64,000 nt of DNA from Synanceia verrucosa (taxonomy: Eukaryota; Chordata; Actinopteri; Perciformes; Synanceiidae). Position numbers and translations under genes: made by a program. The DNA lies in the NCBI GenBank assembly GCA_029721515.1, contig CM056561.1:13716501-13780500 (forward strand). Reading direction: 5' to 3'. Numbering within the stretch: the first letter of the stretch is position 1; each line of letters begins with the position of its first letter. Of the stretch, positions 46,039 through 56,850 are shown in pieces. The notes under the pieces are model-generated. The model searched no databases, was not told the DNA's origin, and saw only the letters and a program-made list of their open reading frames with translations.

Positions 46039-48074
46039 TATTTCAAGAGAAACCCAGTAGATTGCTTGCCAGTGATCAGTGTTACTCGTCATACAAATTA
46101 CACCACACCGTGAAATATTTAATTGCAGTTTGCCCTCAAGGTTCTATTTGTTTCATTTCCACTGGATGGGGAGGTCACACAAGTAGTAAGTTCATCACAG
46201 AACAAAGTAACTTTTTATCTCATTTGCTCCCAGGGGACATAGTTTTAACAGACCGAGGTTTGTGGAAAGAAACAGATCCTGTTGACTTGGAGAACACCAG
46301 ATGTCTAGCCTGTCTTAGGATACATATCGAAAGAGTAATAGAAGTTCTCTATCAAAAGTACACAGTCTTGCAAAGCACTGTAGCTTCACGGACATAGAGA
46401 GAGAAAATGATGTGACCTACCTTGACAAGATTGTGAGTGTATGTTGTGCACTTACAAATGTGTCTGAATCTGTGGTGCCCTTCCAGTGATGGGGATGTAA
46501 ATGAAACTGATGTGACTGTCCCAACCAGCAAATAAACCTTTGTGACTCTCACTTCTTGCTTGCTTGTTGTGACATTACAAAGGGAAAGCTTTCTCACTCG
46601 CCCCACAAATATGATACGAGAATGGTAGATGTCACCTGGGCTCGTTATTCTGATCATGCGATCACATTTTGTTTCTCTTTACAGATCAAGCTGCACATCC
46701 ACCCATTCTAACTGATTTCCACCTAACCAGATATTTGTTCTGGCGTGTTATGATATGAATGACCTACCCATGTTTCATATTCCTGATAGCTACAAATGCT
46801 CAATACTAATGATAGGGAAGAGAATAAAATTGGTTTATCAACTGTTTATTCATAAATAAAATAGTACAGTATCAGCTACTACTATTTACTCATTTCAGTC
46901 TCCTCTCTAAGTTTTTTTTTTCTTTTTTGGGCATTGATTAGTTTTCGGCAGCTGGGACATACCCACTCTTTCGGGACACTTTTCAAGTGAAGCCAGGTTT
47001 GGTGAAACTTTTTAATTGAACAAAAACCTGATGCACAGACCAACATGTTCCCTGCTTCTGGCTCACGGCAGTAGCACCACTGTTGTTGACTATGATCAGC
47101 AAATGCTGCTGGTTTTGGTGCAGAAAAACAAGCAGCTCTGAAATGATAATTTTTTTTAAAGAAGTCACGAGTATGTTCCAGTTCTTCGTCAAAGAATGAC
47201 ACATCAGGTATGACACGGTCAACAAAAGGTGAAGTGCTTTCCCTTTCAGTCCACAGAATGAAATCACAATATGGTTTGTCAGTATCAAATAGCTGCATTT
47301 GCACTTGATAATAGTATGCATGGTCCCGCTTCAGTCTAATTTTTCCTTGGCAAAAGTGTGCAACAGAATTTGCTGTCTCATTAACAGAAATGTCCTTTAC
47401 AGAAAACAGGCACTTCATTTCTATGACACCTGAACCACAGCAGCTGCAGGAAACATATCCATCAGGTGAGGCCCCGATAAATGGGTGCAGGGGTGAAATC
47501 CTGAATCCAGCTGTTCCTACCAGGACATCCATGTGTGAGAGGCAGTGCTGCATTTCATAGTATTTTCTTGCCAATTCGTCATGCTGACATCCCCATCTGA
47601 AGAAACAACAATAGCTTTAGTTTTGGACATATCCATATCCAAGATGGCGGCGCGCACGGTCGCAGCGGCTCACTGCTCTCCTCTTCGGTGCTCTTTTTCG
47701 TTGTTTTCGTTGTTATTTCTTGTTTGTTTGTGAACTATCGGGTGCGAGAACATCCGCTACACCCGCCAGAAACTTTTGGACATTGGGAACTAGTGATGGG
47801 ATGATGATACCTCAAGGAGTGTATTGACACACTAAACAAACTGTGTCGGCACTGTATTGATACTGTGTTGGTCACCCAATAGTGACCCCTGCAGTAGTTA
47901 TAAAATCATTGCAGGTAAAGAAATTCCTTGTTCGTGTAAATGCTAAAACTGAGTTGGTATGTAAAATATAGCAAATTAGAGTAAAAATTCAGAGTTACAA
48001 TTTTTTAACTTATGTGCACATTTGTCAACTTAACTGTTAAATCATATGAAATAAAAGACAAAAAAGTGATTAGT

Positions 48075-50434
48075 TCATGAATTTTTATTGAGAAACAAAA
48101 GTTTTTGGAGTGTCTTTGCTCCAAGGCGATTTCTCCTCTTACACACCAGCTCCCCAGCCTTGGAAAATACTCTTTTGCATGGTACAGACGATGATGGTGA
48201 GCAGAGAGTTTTAAGTGCAAGTTGATGAAGATGTGGGTATATTTTCTGGTTCCATTTCCAATATTGCAAAGGATCTTGGTTTCTGGGTGTGTTTGTTTCT
48301 GCCAGGTAGCGTTGGACTTCAATAATGGAGTCAGCTGTTGCGTTCCTCGTCTTCTGGGTCTCTGCAACCTCCATATCTAAAGTTTTCCAGAGATTGTGCC
48401 CTAAAAAATAGTTATTCATTACTTTATTATCACATGATATATCATATCATATAAGTGCCACAGAAATGTATTTTCATACCTGAACTGGGTTCTGACCCAT
48501 GTGAAGAGCTAGGCTCTTCTTCTCTTGGGTCAGGCTCTTGGCTCCTCATTTCTTCTGCACATTCTGACTGCAGTCTCTTCACCGCTTCACTTGCCTTTTG
48601 CTGACTAACAAATCCATTCTTTTTAAATCTGGGATCTAACAGAGTTGCCAGAGTCATCACACTGAGAGATTCCATGCCGCAAATAGCGTCAGTTAGCCGC
48701 TTCCTCAGGTTTTCAGCCAGTTGCTGAGCAGCTGTTTTTGTCACTGTTGTGGCCTGACGTTGAAGCTCAATGTGGAGCATTCTCATCATGGGAATGACCT
48801 TTGACCCAGAGACCCTTTTTTCCTCAGACAGTTCTCTTGTAGCTTGGTCAAAAGGAGCAAGAACCCTGAGCATCTCTTCAATGATCTGACATTCTTCTGG
48901 AGTCAGTGGAGTGATGTCAGGTTTTAATGAGGCCAGTGACACCCAGACTGCCTCCTTCTGCTCAGTCATTCTTTCAAACATTTGGTAGGTACTGTTCCAT
49001 CGTGTTGGCACCTCGTTTATTAATTTATGGCCCGCTGTTCCCAGCTGTTGCTGTATTTGAGTGAGCTTCTCTTTAGCAGTCACGCTCGATCGAAAGTATG
49101 TCACAATGTGTCGTGTTTTGTTGCGTATTTCAGTTATTGTTGAGATTTGATCACATGATTTTCTCACAATTAAATTCAGGGAATGGGCTATACAAATGGT
49201 ATGCCGTATTTGCAGCATTCGAGCACATGCAGTCATGTTTGCTGCTGCATCAGTGACAAGACACCTGACCTTTCCTGCTATGCCCCACTCCTCCATGAGG
49301 CTCCTTTTAACCGTGGCAATGTTTTCTGCAGTGTGTTTCTGAGGAAAATGCTGCACTGCCAAGACTGATGAATGGAGTTCATGGCTTTCTTTGTCCACAT
49401 AGTGGCCAGTAACAGCTAGATATGCCTCCATATTCATAGACGTCCACATATCAGCTGTTAAAGTAACAGCAACGGCACTCTGGAGGTCCTTTTTGGTTTT
49501 CTCCTTTTCCTCCTCATATCTCTGGCTCACCAAGTCCTTGATGGTCTGAAAATAATCATACAAATACTGTTACACCAATAAAATATAGTTATATAGTTAG
49601 TACAAACATATAATAAAAATTCTTAAACATACCTTCCTGCTTGGTAGAGCATACGAGGGTAGAATAAGCTTCAGGAGCTCCCTGAGTCCCTCATTTTCAA
49701 CAAAGCTGAGTGGCTGACAGTCTTTGATGATCATATTGACCACTGCCTCATCCACTGCTTGCTTGTTAGGAACTGCAAGCCAAAAGGAACTGTTTTGTCA
49801 AAAGCTTAATAAAAGGACTGTAATTTTTACAAACAATATCAAATAGACATAAGATGACGTGGTGGTGTAGTGGTTAGCACTGTCGCCTCACAGCAAGAGG
49901 GTTGGAGGTTCGATACCAGGCCTGGAGCCTGTCTGTTTGCATGCATGTTTTTTTTAGCACAATTTTTAGAGAGACTTTCAACATACCTGGGGTACTCTCA
50001 CAAGTATCTGCCAATTCTTCATTGCCATGCCGAGCTCTATAATGCCTCAGCATTGATGAAGTGCACTTATTGATATAAGATAGCTCTGTAGAGCAGAGGC
50101 GACACTTCACCTACAATAACATAAAAAGTTAATTTATCTGAAAACAATTCAAACCTCTTACCAGAACATTGCATTCACTTGTTAAAAAAATAGACACCCT
50201 CTCATGATTACGAGATCAGGATCTCATAATTACATGATAACATGAATAAAGCAACTCTAAGGCTCTTTAACTGACTATCATATGTATCACAGGTCATTCA
50301 CTTGATAAACTGATAAAGTGAGTGCAATGCGCCACCGTAAAAAATAGTATATAAAGGAGAAAAAGATTTACCTTGTTTGGCGTCACGAGATCAAAATTAT
50401 TCCACACCGGGGAAAACTTCCTAGAACGATCCAT
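48075..50434 (-). CDS. hAT transposase, five exons, 572 codons, catalytic Glu to Lys
   Basis: Cut-and-paste hAT transposase with a BED zinc finger. Proposed exons: 50434-50372, 50110-49987, 49772-49633, 49545-48480 and 48400-48075. All four introns are GT-AG, and the exons sum to 1719 bases, which stays in frame. The BED finger spans exons 1-2: FSPVWNNF, then CRLCSTELS and MLRHYRARHG. Core motifs are LTADMWTS (first Asp), CLVTDAAANM (second Asp), IAHSLNL and VPTRWNSTYQM. The dimerisation region ends PLQYWKWNQ and SVPCKRVFSKAGELV. Family members have Ser/Cys-Glu-Arg where this copy has Cys-Lys-Arg (codon at 48174-48176), so the third catalytic acid is lost. The splice sites are inferred, not shown by RNA. 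The start ATG at 50434 precedes the BED motif; an upstream in-frame Met also exists. Confidence 0.85.
49855..49947 (+). mobile_element. SINE head fragment inside a hAT intron
   Basis: GTGGTGTAGTGGTTAGCACT and GAGGTTCGATACC match the tRNA-like head of the (ATGG)n-tailed SINE family. Body and tail are missing, which is the reverse of usual 5' truncation. It lies in intron 2 of the hAT gene and does not affect the splice sites. Confidence 0.6.
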
Positions 50435-50810
50435 GATCAAGCAAAACTCCATCCGACAAACCCACGACATGTTGATACAGTTTGTTTCCTGATAAACACA
50501 CTTTGGCGCGGCACATCCAAACGATACAGTTCCTGTATCGGTCACGTGATTCTTTCTTAAAGCAATACAAGCACCGATACGAGGTTTCCCTCTTGAGCTC
50601 TCGGCACAGTGCTGATGCACCAGTGTCGCTCGTCCCATCACTATTGGGAACCAGCATCAGACACCTATCACGGAAGCCTTTCATCACAGGCACAATATAC
50701 CAGATGACTTAGCGAGACCAGCGGGCTCTCCGTGGATTGTTGTCGGGTCTCGGAGACGGCGAAGACGGAGGAGGGAGAGAAAGCAGAAGCGGGGCCGCAG
50801 GTCCGGTGTT

Positions 50811-51968
50811 ATGCTAAGGCTAAGGAAACGACCACACAAGCCACCTCTACCGAGTCTGTATCTTTCCAATGCTAGATCCCTGGTGCATGAAACGGATGAC
50901 TTGGAACTACAGCTTGCTGGTAATCGCTATGTTCGTGATTGCTGTATTCTGATTATCACCGAAACCTGGCTCCACCCGGACATTCCCGATGCTAGCGTTC
51001 AGCTAGCGGGCCGCACTTTGCTACGCGGGGACAGGACAAAGGACTCCGGTAAGAGCAGAAGAGGGGGGCTCTGTATGTATGTGCATAATAACTGGTGCAA
51101 CAACGGGACTGTGATAGACAAGCATTGTTCCCCAGACCTCGAGTACATGTCTGTAAGATGCCGGCCTTTTTTTCTACCGAGAGAGCTAACAGTAGTGATC
51201 GTCACGGCTGTGTATATTCCACCCCACGCCAACGTAAACACGGCGCTCTCCATCCTGTTGAACACGATCAACGCACACCAGCGGGACCATCCGGATGGTG
51301 TCCACATAATTGCAGGAGACTTTAATAAGGCCAACCTAAAGATTGTACTCCCGACGTTTTACCAGCATGTCAAGTGTTCCACCAGAGGGGAAAACACTTT
51401 GGATCATGTCTATTCCAACATTAAGCACGCATACAGAACCATACCCCTCCCCCACCTCGGCCAGTCAGACCATCTTTCCCTCCTGCTCTCCCCAGCCTAC
51501 ACCCCCCTCAGACGCAGTGCCAGGCCCACCATAAAGACTGTTACAATCTGGCCTGACAACGCACTTTCTCAACTACAGAACTGCTTCACCGAGACAGACT
51601 GGGACCTATTTGAACACCGGGAGCTGGAAACTTTCGCAGGAACAGTACTGGACTACATCAAGTTCTGTATTGGAAATGTGACTGTGGAAAAAACCATCCG
51701 GGTCTTCCCAAATCGGAAACCCTGGTTAACCAGCCAGGTCCACATGCTCCTCAGAGTCTGTGATGCTGCCTTCAGATCGGGTGACAGAGACCTTTACAGG
51801 ACTGCTCGAGCGGATCTGAAAAGAGGAATTAAAAAAGCCAAAGCGGACCATAAGAACAGCATAGAGTCCCACCTGTCCAGCAACAACACACGGGCGGTGT
51901 GGCAGGGCATTCAGCAGGCCAGACTTCGACACCTACCAGTTTGCATATCGTGCAAACAGATCCACTGA
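50811..51968 (+). pseudogene. LINE copy B APE-type endonuclease, domain intact
   Basis: The 385-residue frame holds every endonuclease motif: LYLSNARSL (Asn, about residue 18), IITETWLHP (Glu, about 50), YIPPHANVN, HIIAGDFNKAN (Asp/Asn, about 170) and LGQSDHLSLL (SDH, about 222). A linker follows with FPNRKPWLTSQV and NNTRAVWQGIQQ. After that the frame enters a deletion junction near 51920 and ends in VCISCKQIH. The endonuclease domain itself shows no lesion. The start may be upstream of the ATG at 50811, because the frame there is open and basic. Confidence 0.75.
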
Positions 51969-52880
51969 AGATGCCATCGCTGTAGCTCTCCACTCCGCGC
52001 TGTCACATCTGGAGCAGCAACAGAGCTATGTCCAAATGTTCTTCGTGGATTTCAGCTCTGCCTTTAATACAATCATTCCAGACATTCTTATTACCAAACT
52101 GGACACTCTCGGCCTCCCCCCTCTCACATGTGCCTGGATACAGGACTTCCTTACCAACCGGCCCCAGACTGTGAAACTCGGCCCCCACCTCTCCTCCACG
52201 CGGACACTGAGCATCGGCTCCCCACAGGGCTGTGTGCTGAGCCCCCTCCTGTACTGTCTCTACACCCATGATTGTCGTCCGGCCCACAACAGCAACCTCA
52301 TCGTGAAGTTAGCCGACGACACAACAGTTGTAGGACTCATCTCAGGAGGAGACGAGACAACCTACAAAGGGGAGGTCCTGAAGTTGGCAGCCTGGTGTTC
52401 AGAAAACAACCTGGCTTTGAACACCAAGAAAATGAAGGAGATCATTGTCAACTTTAGGAGGCTCAGCACCGAACTTGCCCCCCTCTACATCAACGGCGAG
52501 TGTGTGGAGAGGGTCCACACCTTCCGGTTCCTCGGCGTCCTCATCTCCTCCGACATCTCCTGGACAGACAACACCAAGGCAATCATCAAGAAGGCGCAGC
52601 AGCGACTACACCTCCTGAGGGTCCTCAAGAAACACAACTTGGACCCCACCCTGCTGCTGACCTTCTATTGCTCGTCCATTGAGAGCCTGCTGACCTACTG
52701 CATCACAGTGTGGTACGGCAGCTGCACCATGGCTTCAGAGGGTTTTTAAGACAGCACAGAAAATCATCGGCTGTCCCCTCCCCTCCCTGATGGACATTTA
52801 CACCTCCCACTGCCTTAAAAGGGCAAAAAAACATCATCAAGGACAATTCCCACCCTGGCTCTGACCTTTTTCACCCGTTG
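51925..52880 (+). pseudogene. LINE copy B reverse transcriptase, fingers deleted
   Basis: In frame from about 51930 it reads TYQFAYRANRSTEDAIAVAL, then MFFVDFSSAFNTIIP (catalytic Asp), GSPQGCVLSPLLYCLYT, VKLADDTTVVGLIS (intact ADD active-site box, about 52306-52347) and the thumb LTYCITVWYGSCT. The frame is then lost near 52742 (GGTTTTTAAG), and the C-terminal KTAQKIIGCPLPSL, HCLKRAK and PSGRRYRCIRTKTNRL-like motifs follow in other frames to about 52930. The part before TYQFAYR is missing owing to the deletion at about 51920. Confidence 0.8.
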
Positions 52881-53229
52881 CCCTCAGGAAGGCGCTACAG
52901 GTGCATCAGAACCAAAACAAACAGACTCAAAAACAGTTTCTTTCCAAAAGCCATCACCACTCTGAACTCAAACATGCACTGACCCCCCTCAGACTACCTC
53001 ATAACTGCCTACTGTGCAATAAGGACTATTTAAATGTGCAATATCACACTGACCATGCACCGTTCTTATTCTTTCATACTGTGTATATAACATATCCATT
53101 TCATCTTATTTATTATCTTCTCTTTTTGTGATTCTATTGTATGTGCAGCTTGCACTGATGGAGATGCTCTTAATCTCATTGTACTTGTGTATAGTGACAA
53201 TAAAGGCATTCTATTCTATTCTATTCTAT

Positions 53230-53514
53230 AGTAATGTCACCCCACATTAGTACCTCCCTGCTCTTTCAAAAAAATACTACTTGGTTTTACACTCCTGCTT
53301 TTTTTGAATAGTACTTCCTGGATTTACCCTCCCTGTTCTTTTACATACATCACACTCACTTGATTGTACACTATCTGGCAATGACAACATAGGAGCAGTT
53401 ACACACTTGCATGCCCTATTTTACCGTAACCCTTCTATGTTCATGAATACTTGGTAGCCTCACTGGTGAAACTATGGGACTTCGGGTAGCATATTTGTCA
53501 TTTTATTTATCAGA
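53230..53514. other. Intron remnant of the YqaJ gene
   Basis: Flanking sequence of the LINE insertion with no recognisable exon. Confidence 0.35.
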
Positions 53515-54340
53515 GACACTGCAGGCTTTCTGATCTCTGTCTCTTCTGACTGCTCTGAAGGTAGATCCTGTTACCCTACCACTCCTTTGCTCAAACCAGA
53601 TTTTGGACTTGGACTGGGCACGGGTCTCCTCCTCTACAGTATCACTCTGAAAACACGACAATCCAAACTGTTACACATTTACACTTTAAGTTAGCACAGA
53701 CTACACGTGCAGTACATTATATATTTTAGATTTCAGTTATTAGCTCCTGGTATTTTAAATAAAATAAAAAAATCTGTACCTGTTCTTTGGTCACAGTTAT
53801 GTCTTCAAATCGCTTCTACTCGGTCTTGTAACTCTGCCAGGTTGAAGTCTCTTGCCTCTTTGTCGTACAGATTGGTGAGGGGTTCTAGTAGATCCAGCAT
53901 GACAGCTTTTGGCACATAAAGCACAGGATGCTGCATACTCTCTGACAACAGACTACCGGTTTGATGATCTGCCTCTTTCGTGTGTGGCATTGGGAGAGGT
54001 TGTTGTAGAGTTGGGCTTGCTCAGCAGCTCTCAGAGGTGGGAAAGCTGGGGGGCAGAATGGCCTTTCGAAGATTTCTCTTTTTTATATTGTTGAGAGTTG
54101 TTAAAAATTATGTCTTTGCCATGCTGATACTCCACTTTCTTTAAAGAATCCTTACTTGGGGTGGCCTACTAGCCAAGCTCCCCCGCGGGCATTGTATGGG
54201 TTTAATTTTTTTAATATAAAACTCAATGTCATGCGAATTAAAGTGAGATGAGTACTCGGCGCTGGTGCTAGTCATTTTACTGCCAAAATGGTGTCCCTAA
54301 CACCGGAAGTCACGTGGGGTCCGGAGCGCTATTCTCTGCT

Positions 54341-55949
54341 CATGCTCTATGAGCCGCACACCTCACTGTAGCACATAAGCGCATCCTCAATAAGATTAAA
54401 ATGCAATTAATTCAAATACTAGAATTAATGACAATAATAACAATAATAATAAAAATTAACATACTATAATCTATTATTATAGACTATAATACAAATACGA
54501 ATACTGCTACTACTAGTACAACAGTAACTTGATTAAACTTGACTGAATATATTGGCTAAAGTTTATATCCTATCAATATCTACAGCCACCAGCTGGTAAT
54601 TTTTCTACTCTTTTTCATCAGAGATGAATGCAGAGGGTGTTAACAAGACATGTAATGTACAGCAGCTCAGGTTAGTTGTGACACAAAGTCCTATCTCAAC
54701 AACATATCTGCCTGCTTTACTCGCTCCCGACTCATGATGTCTTTTGGACAGCATAACAACTCCTCACTTGCTCTGCAAGATGTCAGATGTCGAGTGCTGT
54801 CAATCACTCAATTGCAGCTGATTACAGATCTCTTCTCTCCTTCCTTGAGCTGGGGCTGTACACATTGCATGTCTCACTGTAGCGCATATGCACATCCATT
54901 GCACATATGCACAAATGTCTCCCCTCATGAAGGACAAAACCCTACGCACAGCGCATGTTCTGCGTTTAGGGAGGGGCGGCAATGCATTTCAGGTTTGGAA
55001 GGAAAAAAATGTCCAATTCAAATCAACGAATGGAATTGCAAAGAAGGCAAAAAAAAACCAATTTAAAATTCCAGAATCAGGGATTCTACTACCTCTTAAT
55101 TTGCAGAGGACAAAATCTTAATAATTTCAACAACCCACTTACTCACATGCAGCATAACATTCAAGACCCACCTAACATACTGTATAAAGCGGGTGGCTAG
55201 TACCATTTACAAACAGCAGTGAACACAAAACAATCAATTAACACCTACACAGCAAGACTGACTCTGCGACAGAAACACCAACTTCTGCATATGCAAATAA
55301 ATCGACTTATTTAATAAACATCAAACCATTCCATGAAAAGACAATACAGAGGTGGTTTGATCAAGGCCACCTCTGTCATCCCCATGGCCGTCAACTACAT
55401 GAACTAGCCCAATTAGGCCCAGAATCAAATAAATAATAGGTTGTTTCCTGACGGCCCCTTTCTACTCACCAGACCAAAGACCGCAACTAACACAAAGGGT
55501 AATCCATTTATGCTCAAATATTTCGTTTATCCTATAAATGTCCACAGCATAATCAAATAGCCTTGCATGTTTCTTTATGCATGTACATTTTAGATTTCAA
55601 ATAGCAGTCCACGTCCGCTCGATTATGCCACACGCGAGCGTGAATGTAAAAGTCTGTGTATGAGTGCATGTGTATCTGTGTGAGTGTAGAACAGTCAATA
55701 GGGCTTCTCTGTGCGGTCACTCTGTGACTGTCACACTGATCTATATACTGCATTTCTTTTTTCCGCAAAATGCTGCAGTTTTTATCATGGCAATGAGAAC
55801 ATTCTTCCAATTATTCTCTCACAATATAACACTTTCACACACAATGGAGTCTCCATTGACGTCCTGCCATGTAGTGACTAATGTGTTGGTGGTAACACCT
55901 ACTGGTGAAATAACAGAATCCACCAGGTCAGTGTCTGGGAAATGTTATG
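54341..55949. other. No recognisable gene
   Basis: AT-rich sequence. Two similar phrases, CTCACTGTAGCACATAAGCG (54363) and CTCACTGTAGCGCATATGCA (54873), hint at a diverged short repeat. Confidence 0.3.
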
Positions 55950-55953
55950 TTAA

Positions 55954-56445
55954 CACTTTGAGTGCCAGACATTTTTTTTTAATTGAAAGTGCCATGTGGC
56001 CAGCATTTTTGTCCACTTTTCAGTCATATTCCAAGACCCACAGAATATTTTGTACCATGTCTCTGAAAACACAGAGTAGCTCAAATGAAAGAAGAGTTGC
56101 ACTATTTCGTCATGAAAAAAATGTTTCTTTTTACCTTGTTCCTTTCTTGTTTTATCTGGAGGAGAGTAGAGGTCACTTTCACCAAAATCGCCACTTTTTG
56201 TCCAGAATTTGTCTGTTTTGCTCTCTAAATGCGATCGTCTCCACTTCCTGCTTTGATCTGTGGCACATATTAACTCTTTATGTCCCAGCTACAAATCACA
56301 GAAGCACCAACATTTCACATAGGCTACGGTAGACCGTGATCAGCGACCACCTGCAGAAAAAAACACTTTAACGTTGTATTACGTCAATGGCTCTCAAGCA
56401 TCGGATTTTGAATGACGTCATATTACGTCAGTGGCACTCAAACAG
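55954..56445. mobile_element. piggyBac-like MITE
   Basis: 492 bases with ends CACTTTGAGTGCCA and TGGCACTCAAACAG (12 of 14 paired), flanked by TTAA on both sides (55950-55953 and 56446-56449). TTAA targeting and TTTGAGTGCCA-like ends fit piggyBac MITEs. The right subterminal region repeats ATTACGTCA twice. No transposase. Confidence 0.7.
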
Positions 56446-56612
56446 TTAATATCCTGACATAAAAACACTTATTAATGCATAGACCATCTCCCTCAGACAC
56501 TGTTTAAATTTTGACTGAAAACTTGAGCATTGCATTTTTTTATAGCCAAAACTAGTCGAAGCTGGTTTACCATAATTAAAACAAGCAAAGCATTTCTTGC
56601 ATCAAACATGGG

Positions 56613-56850
56613 GATTCCTTAGTCAAGTCAAGTTAATTTTATTTATTTAGCCCAATATCTGAAATTATAAATTTGGGTTTTACAAAATGTACGGGATGTG
56701 ACACCCTATGTCCTTTGCAAACAACCCTCATACACAACAGGAGCAAAAGAGGAGAGATCCGTCTTCCAGGATGGACAGACGTACAATAGAGAGAACAACA
56801 ACAATGAAAATACACATAGACACTCCATGTGATTGATAATAATAATTGAT
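56613..56850 (+). repeat. Dispersed fish repeat (AGCCCAATATC type)
   Basis: AAGTCAAGTCAAGTTAATTT, TATTTAGCCCAATATC and CTTCCAGGATGGACAGACGT match a phrase order I remember from a very common fish dispersed repeat. The family name is not certain, and the boundaries are approximate. Confidence 0.45.

Larger units (their letters stand above)
40920..46489 (+). pseudogene. THAP-DDE_Tnp_4 transposase, exons scattered, broken
   Basis: Exon 1 (40920-41120) encodes a THAP zinc finger: MVDNCCAPGCTNGRGKKKV, FYRIPKD, WISAIKR. A frame slip then puts its second half, LCSDHVISG, in another frame, and the donor reads GG where GT is expected. Exon 2 (about 43040-43205) gives the THAP end, LNFIPSAFSYLPSPEKRK, then a GTGAAT donor. 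Exon 3 (about 44903-45160) has a coiled coil, CIQSLEQECQALRTENM. Exon 4 (about 45235-46489) has LTLMKLRM (helix-turn-helix), VVWPDRE, VCIIDCFE (first catalytic Asp), SSYKLHHTVKYLIAV, LPGDIVLTDRGL (second Asp), RIHIERVIEV (Glu) and the closing CCALTNVSESVVPFQ. A Tc1 MITE splits exon 4. The segment after LTDRGL has a deletion. Confidence 0.7.
47791..50643 (-). mobile_element. hAT transposon, complete, perfect 8-bp duplication
   Basis: 2853 bases with 11-bp inverted ends TAGTGATGGGA and TCCCATCACTA, flanked by TTGGGAAC (47783-47790 and 50644-50651). The duplicated bases belong to the LINE 5' UTR. It encodes one five-exon transposase on the minus strand. A SINE head lies in its second intron. Perfect flanks and an unbroken frame point to a recent insertion. 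Confidence 0.93.
47640..53229 (+). mobile_element. L2-group LINE, copy B, interrupted by a hAT
   Basis: The 5' end is AAGATGGCGGC at 47641. The 5' UTR continues to 47790, is interrupted by the hAT (47791-50643), and resumes at 50652 with CAGCATCAGACACC. Endonuclease (50811-51968) and reverse transcriptase (about 51925-52880) frames follow. A 3' UTR ends with GTGACAATAAAGGC and repeated ATTCT units at 53210-53229. Because it has both ends, this is a non-truncated insertion, though internally deleted near 51920. Confidence 0.8.
46882..54080 (-). pseudogene. YqaJ-type nuclease with PHD finger, exons split by LINE
   Basis: The last exon (46882-47596, acceptor TTCTTCAG) encodes WGCQHDELARKYYEM, then GASPDGYVSC and GVIEMKC. 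These are the D...ExK residues of the PD-(D/E)xK fold of YqaJ exonucleases. YYYQVQMQLFDT and FILWTE follow, then a PHD finger, CYCREPEAGNMLVC to EWVCPSCRKL. In that finger the Cys after FH is Trp (FHQTW), so a zinc ligand is lost. An upstream exon (about 53515-53646, acceptor TTTTCAG) gives VEEETRAQSKSKIWFEQRSG and VTGSTFRAV. A further exon (53780 to about 54080) gives LLEPLTNLYDKEARDFNLAE, with a one-base shift before its GTACAG donor. The stretch between TFRAV and WGCQH is missing. The LINE 47640-53229 sits in that intron. Confidence 0.7.
40800..54340 (+). mobile_element. ISL2EU-like DNA transposon, two convergent genes, heavily invaded
   Basis: The ends share AGCGCTCCGG (40806-40815) and its inverse CCGGAGCGCT (54321-54330), and ACCATTTTGGCA (40864-40875) with its inverse at 54281-54292. 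This gives imperfect inverted ends of 50-70 bases. Inside are a plus-strand THAP/DDE_Tnp_4 transposase (40920-46489) and a minus-strand YqaJ-PHD gene (46882-54080), meeting tail to tail with about 390 bases between them. From memory, a transposase plus a YqaJ-like nuclease is the hallmark of ISL2EU elements, relatives of PIF/Harbinger. Without the later insertions, the original length would be about 6 kb. The exact outer edge and its target duplication could not be fixed. Confidence 0.7.

Noticed and set aside
55664..56332. 222-codon frame
   Set aside because: It runs across the piggyBac-like MITE boundary, has low-complexity content and no motif.
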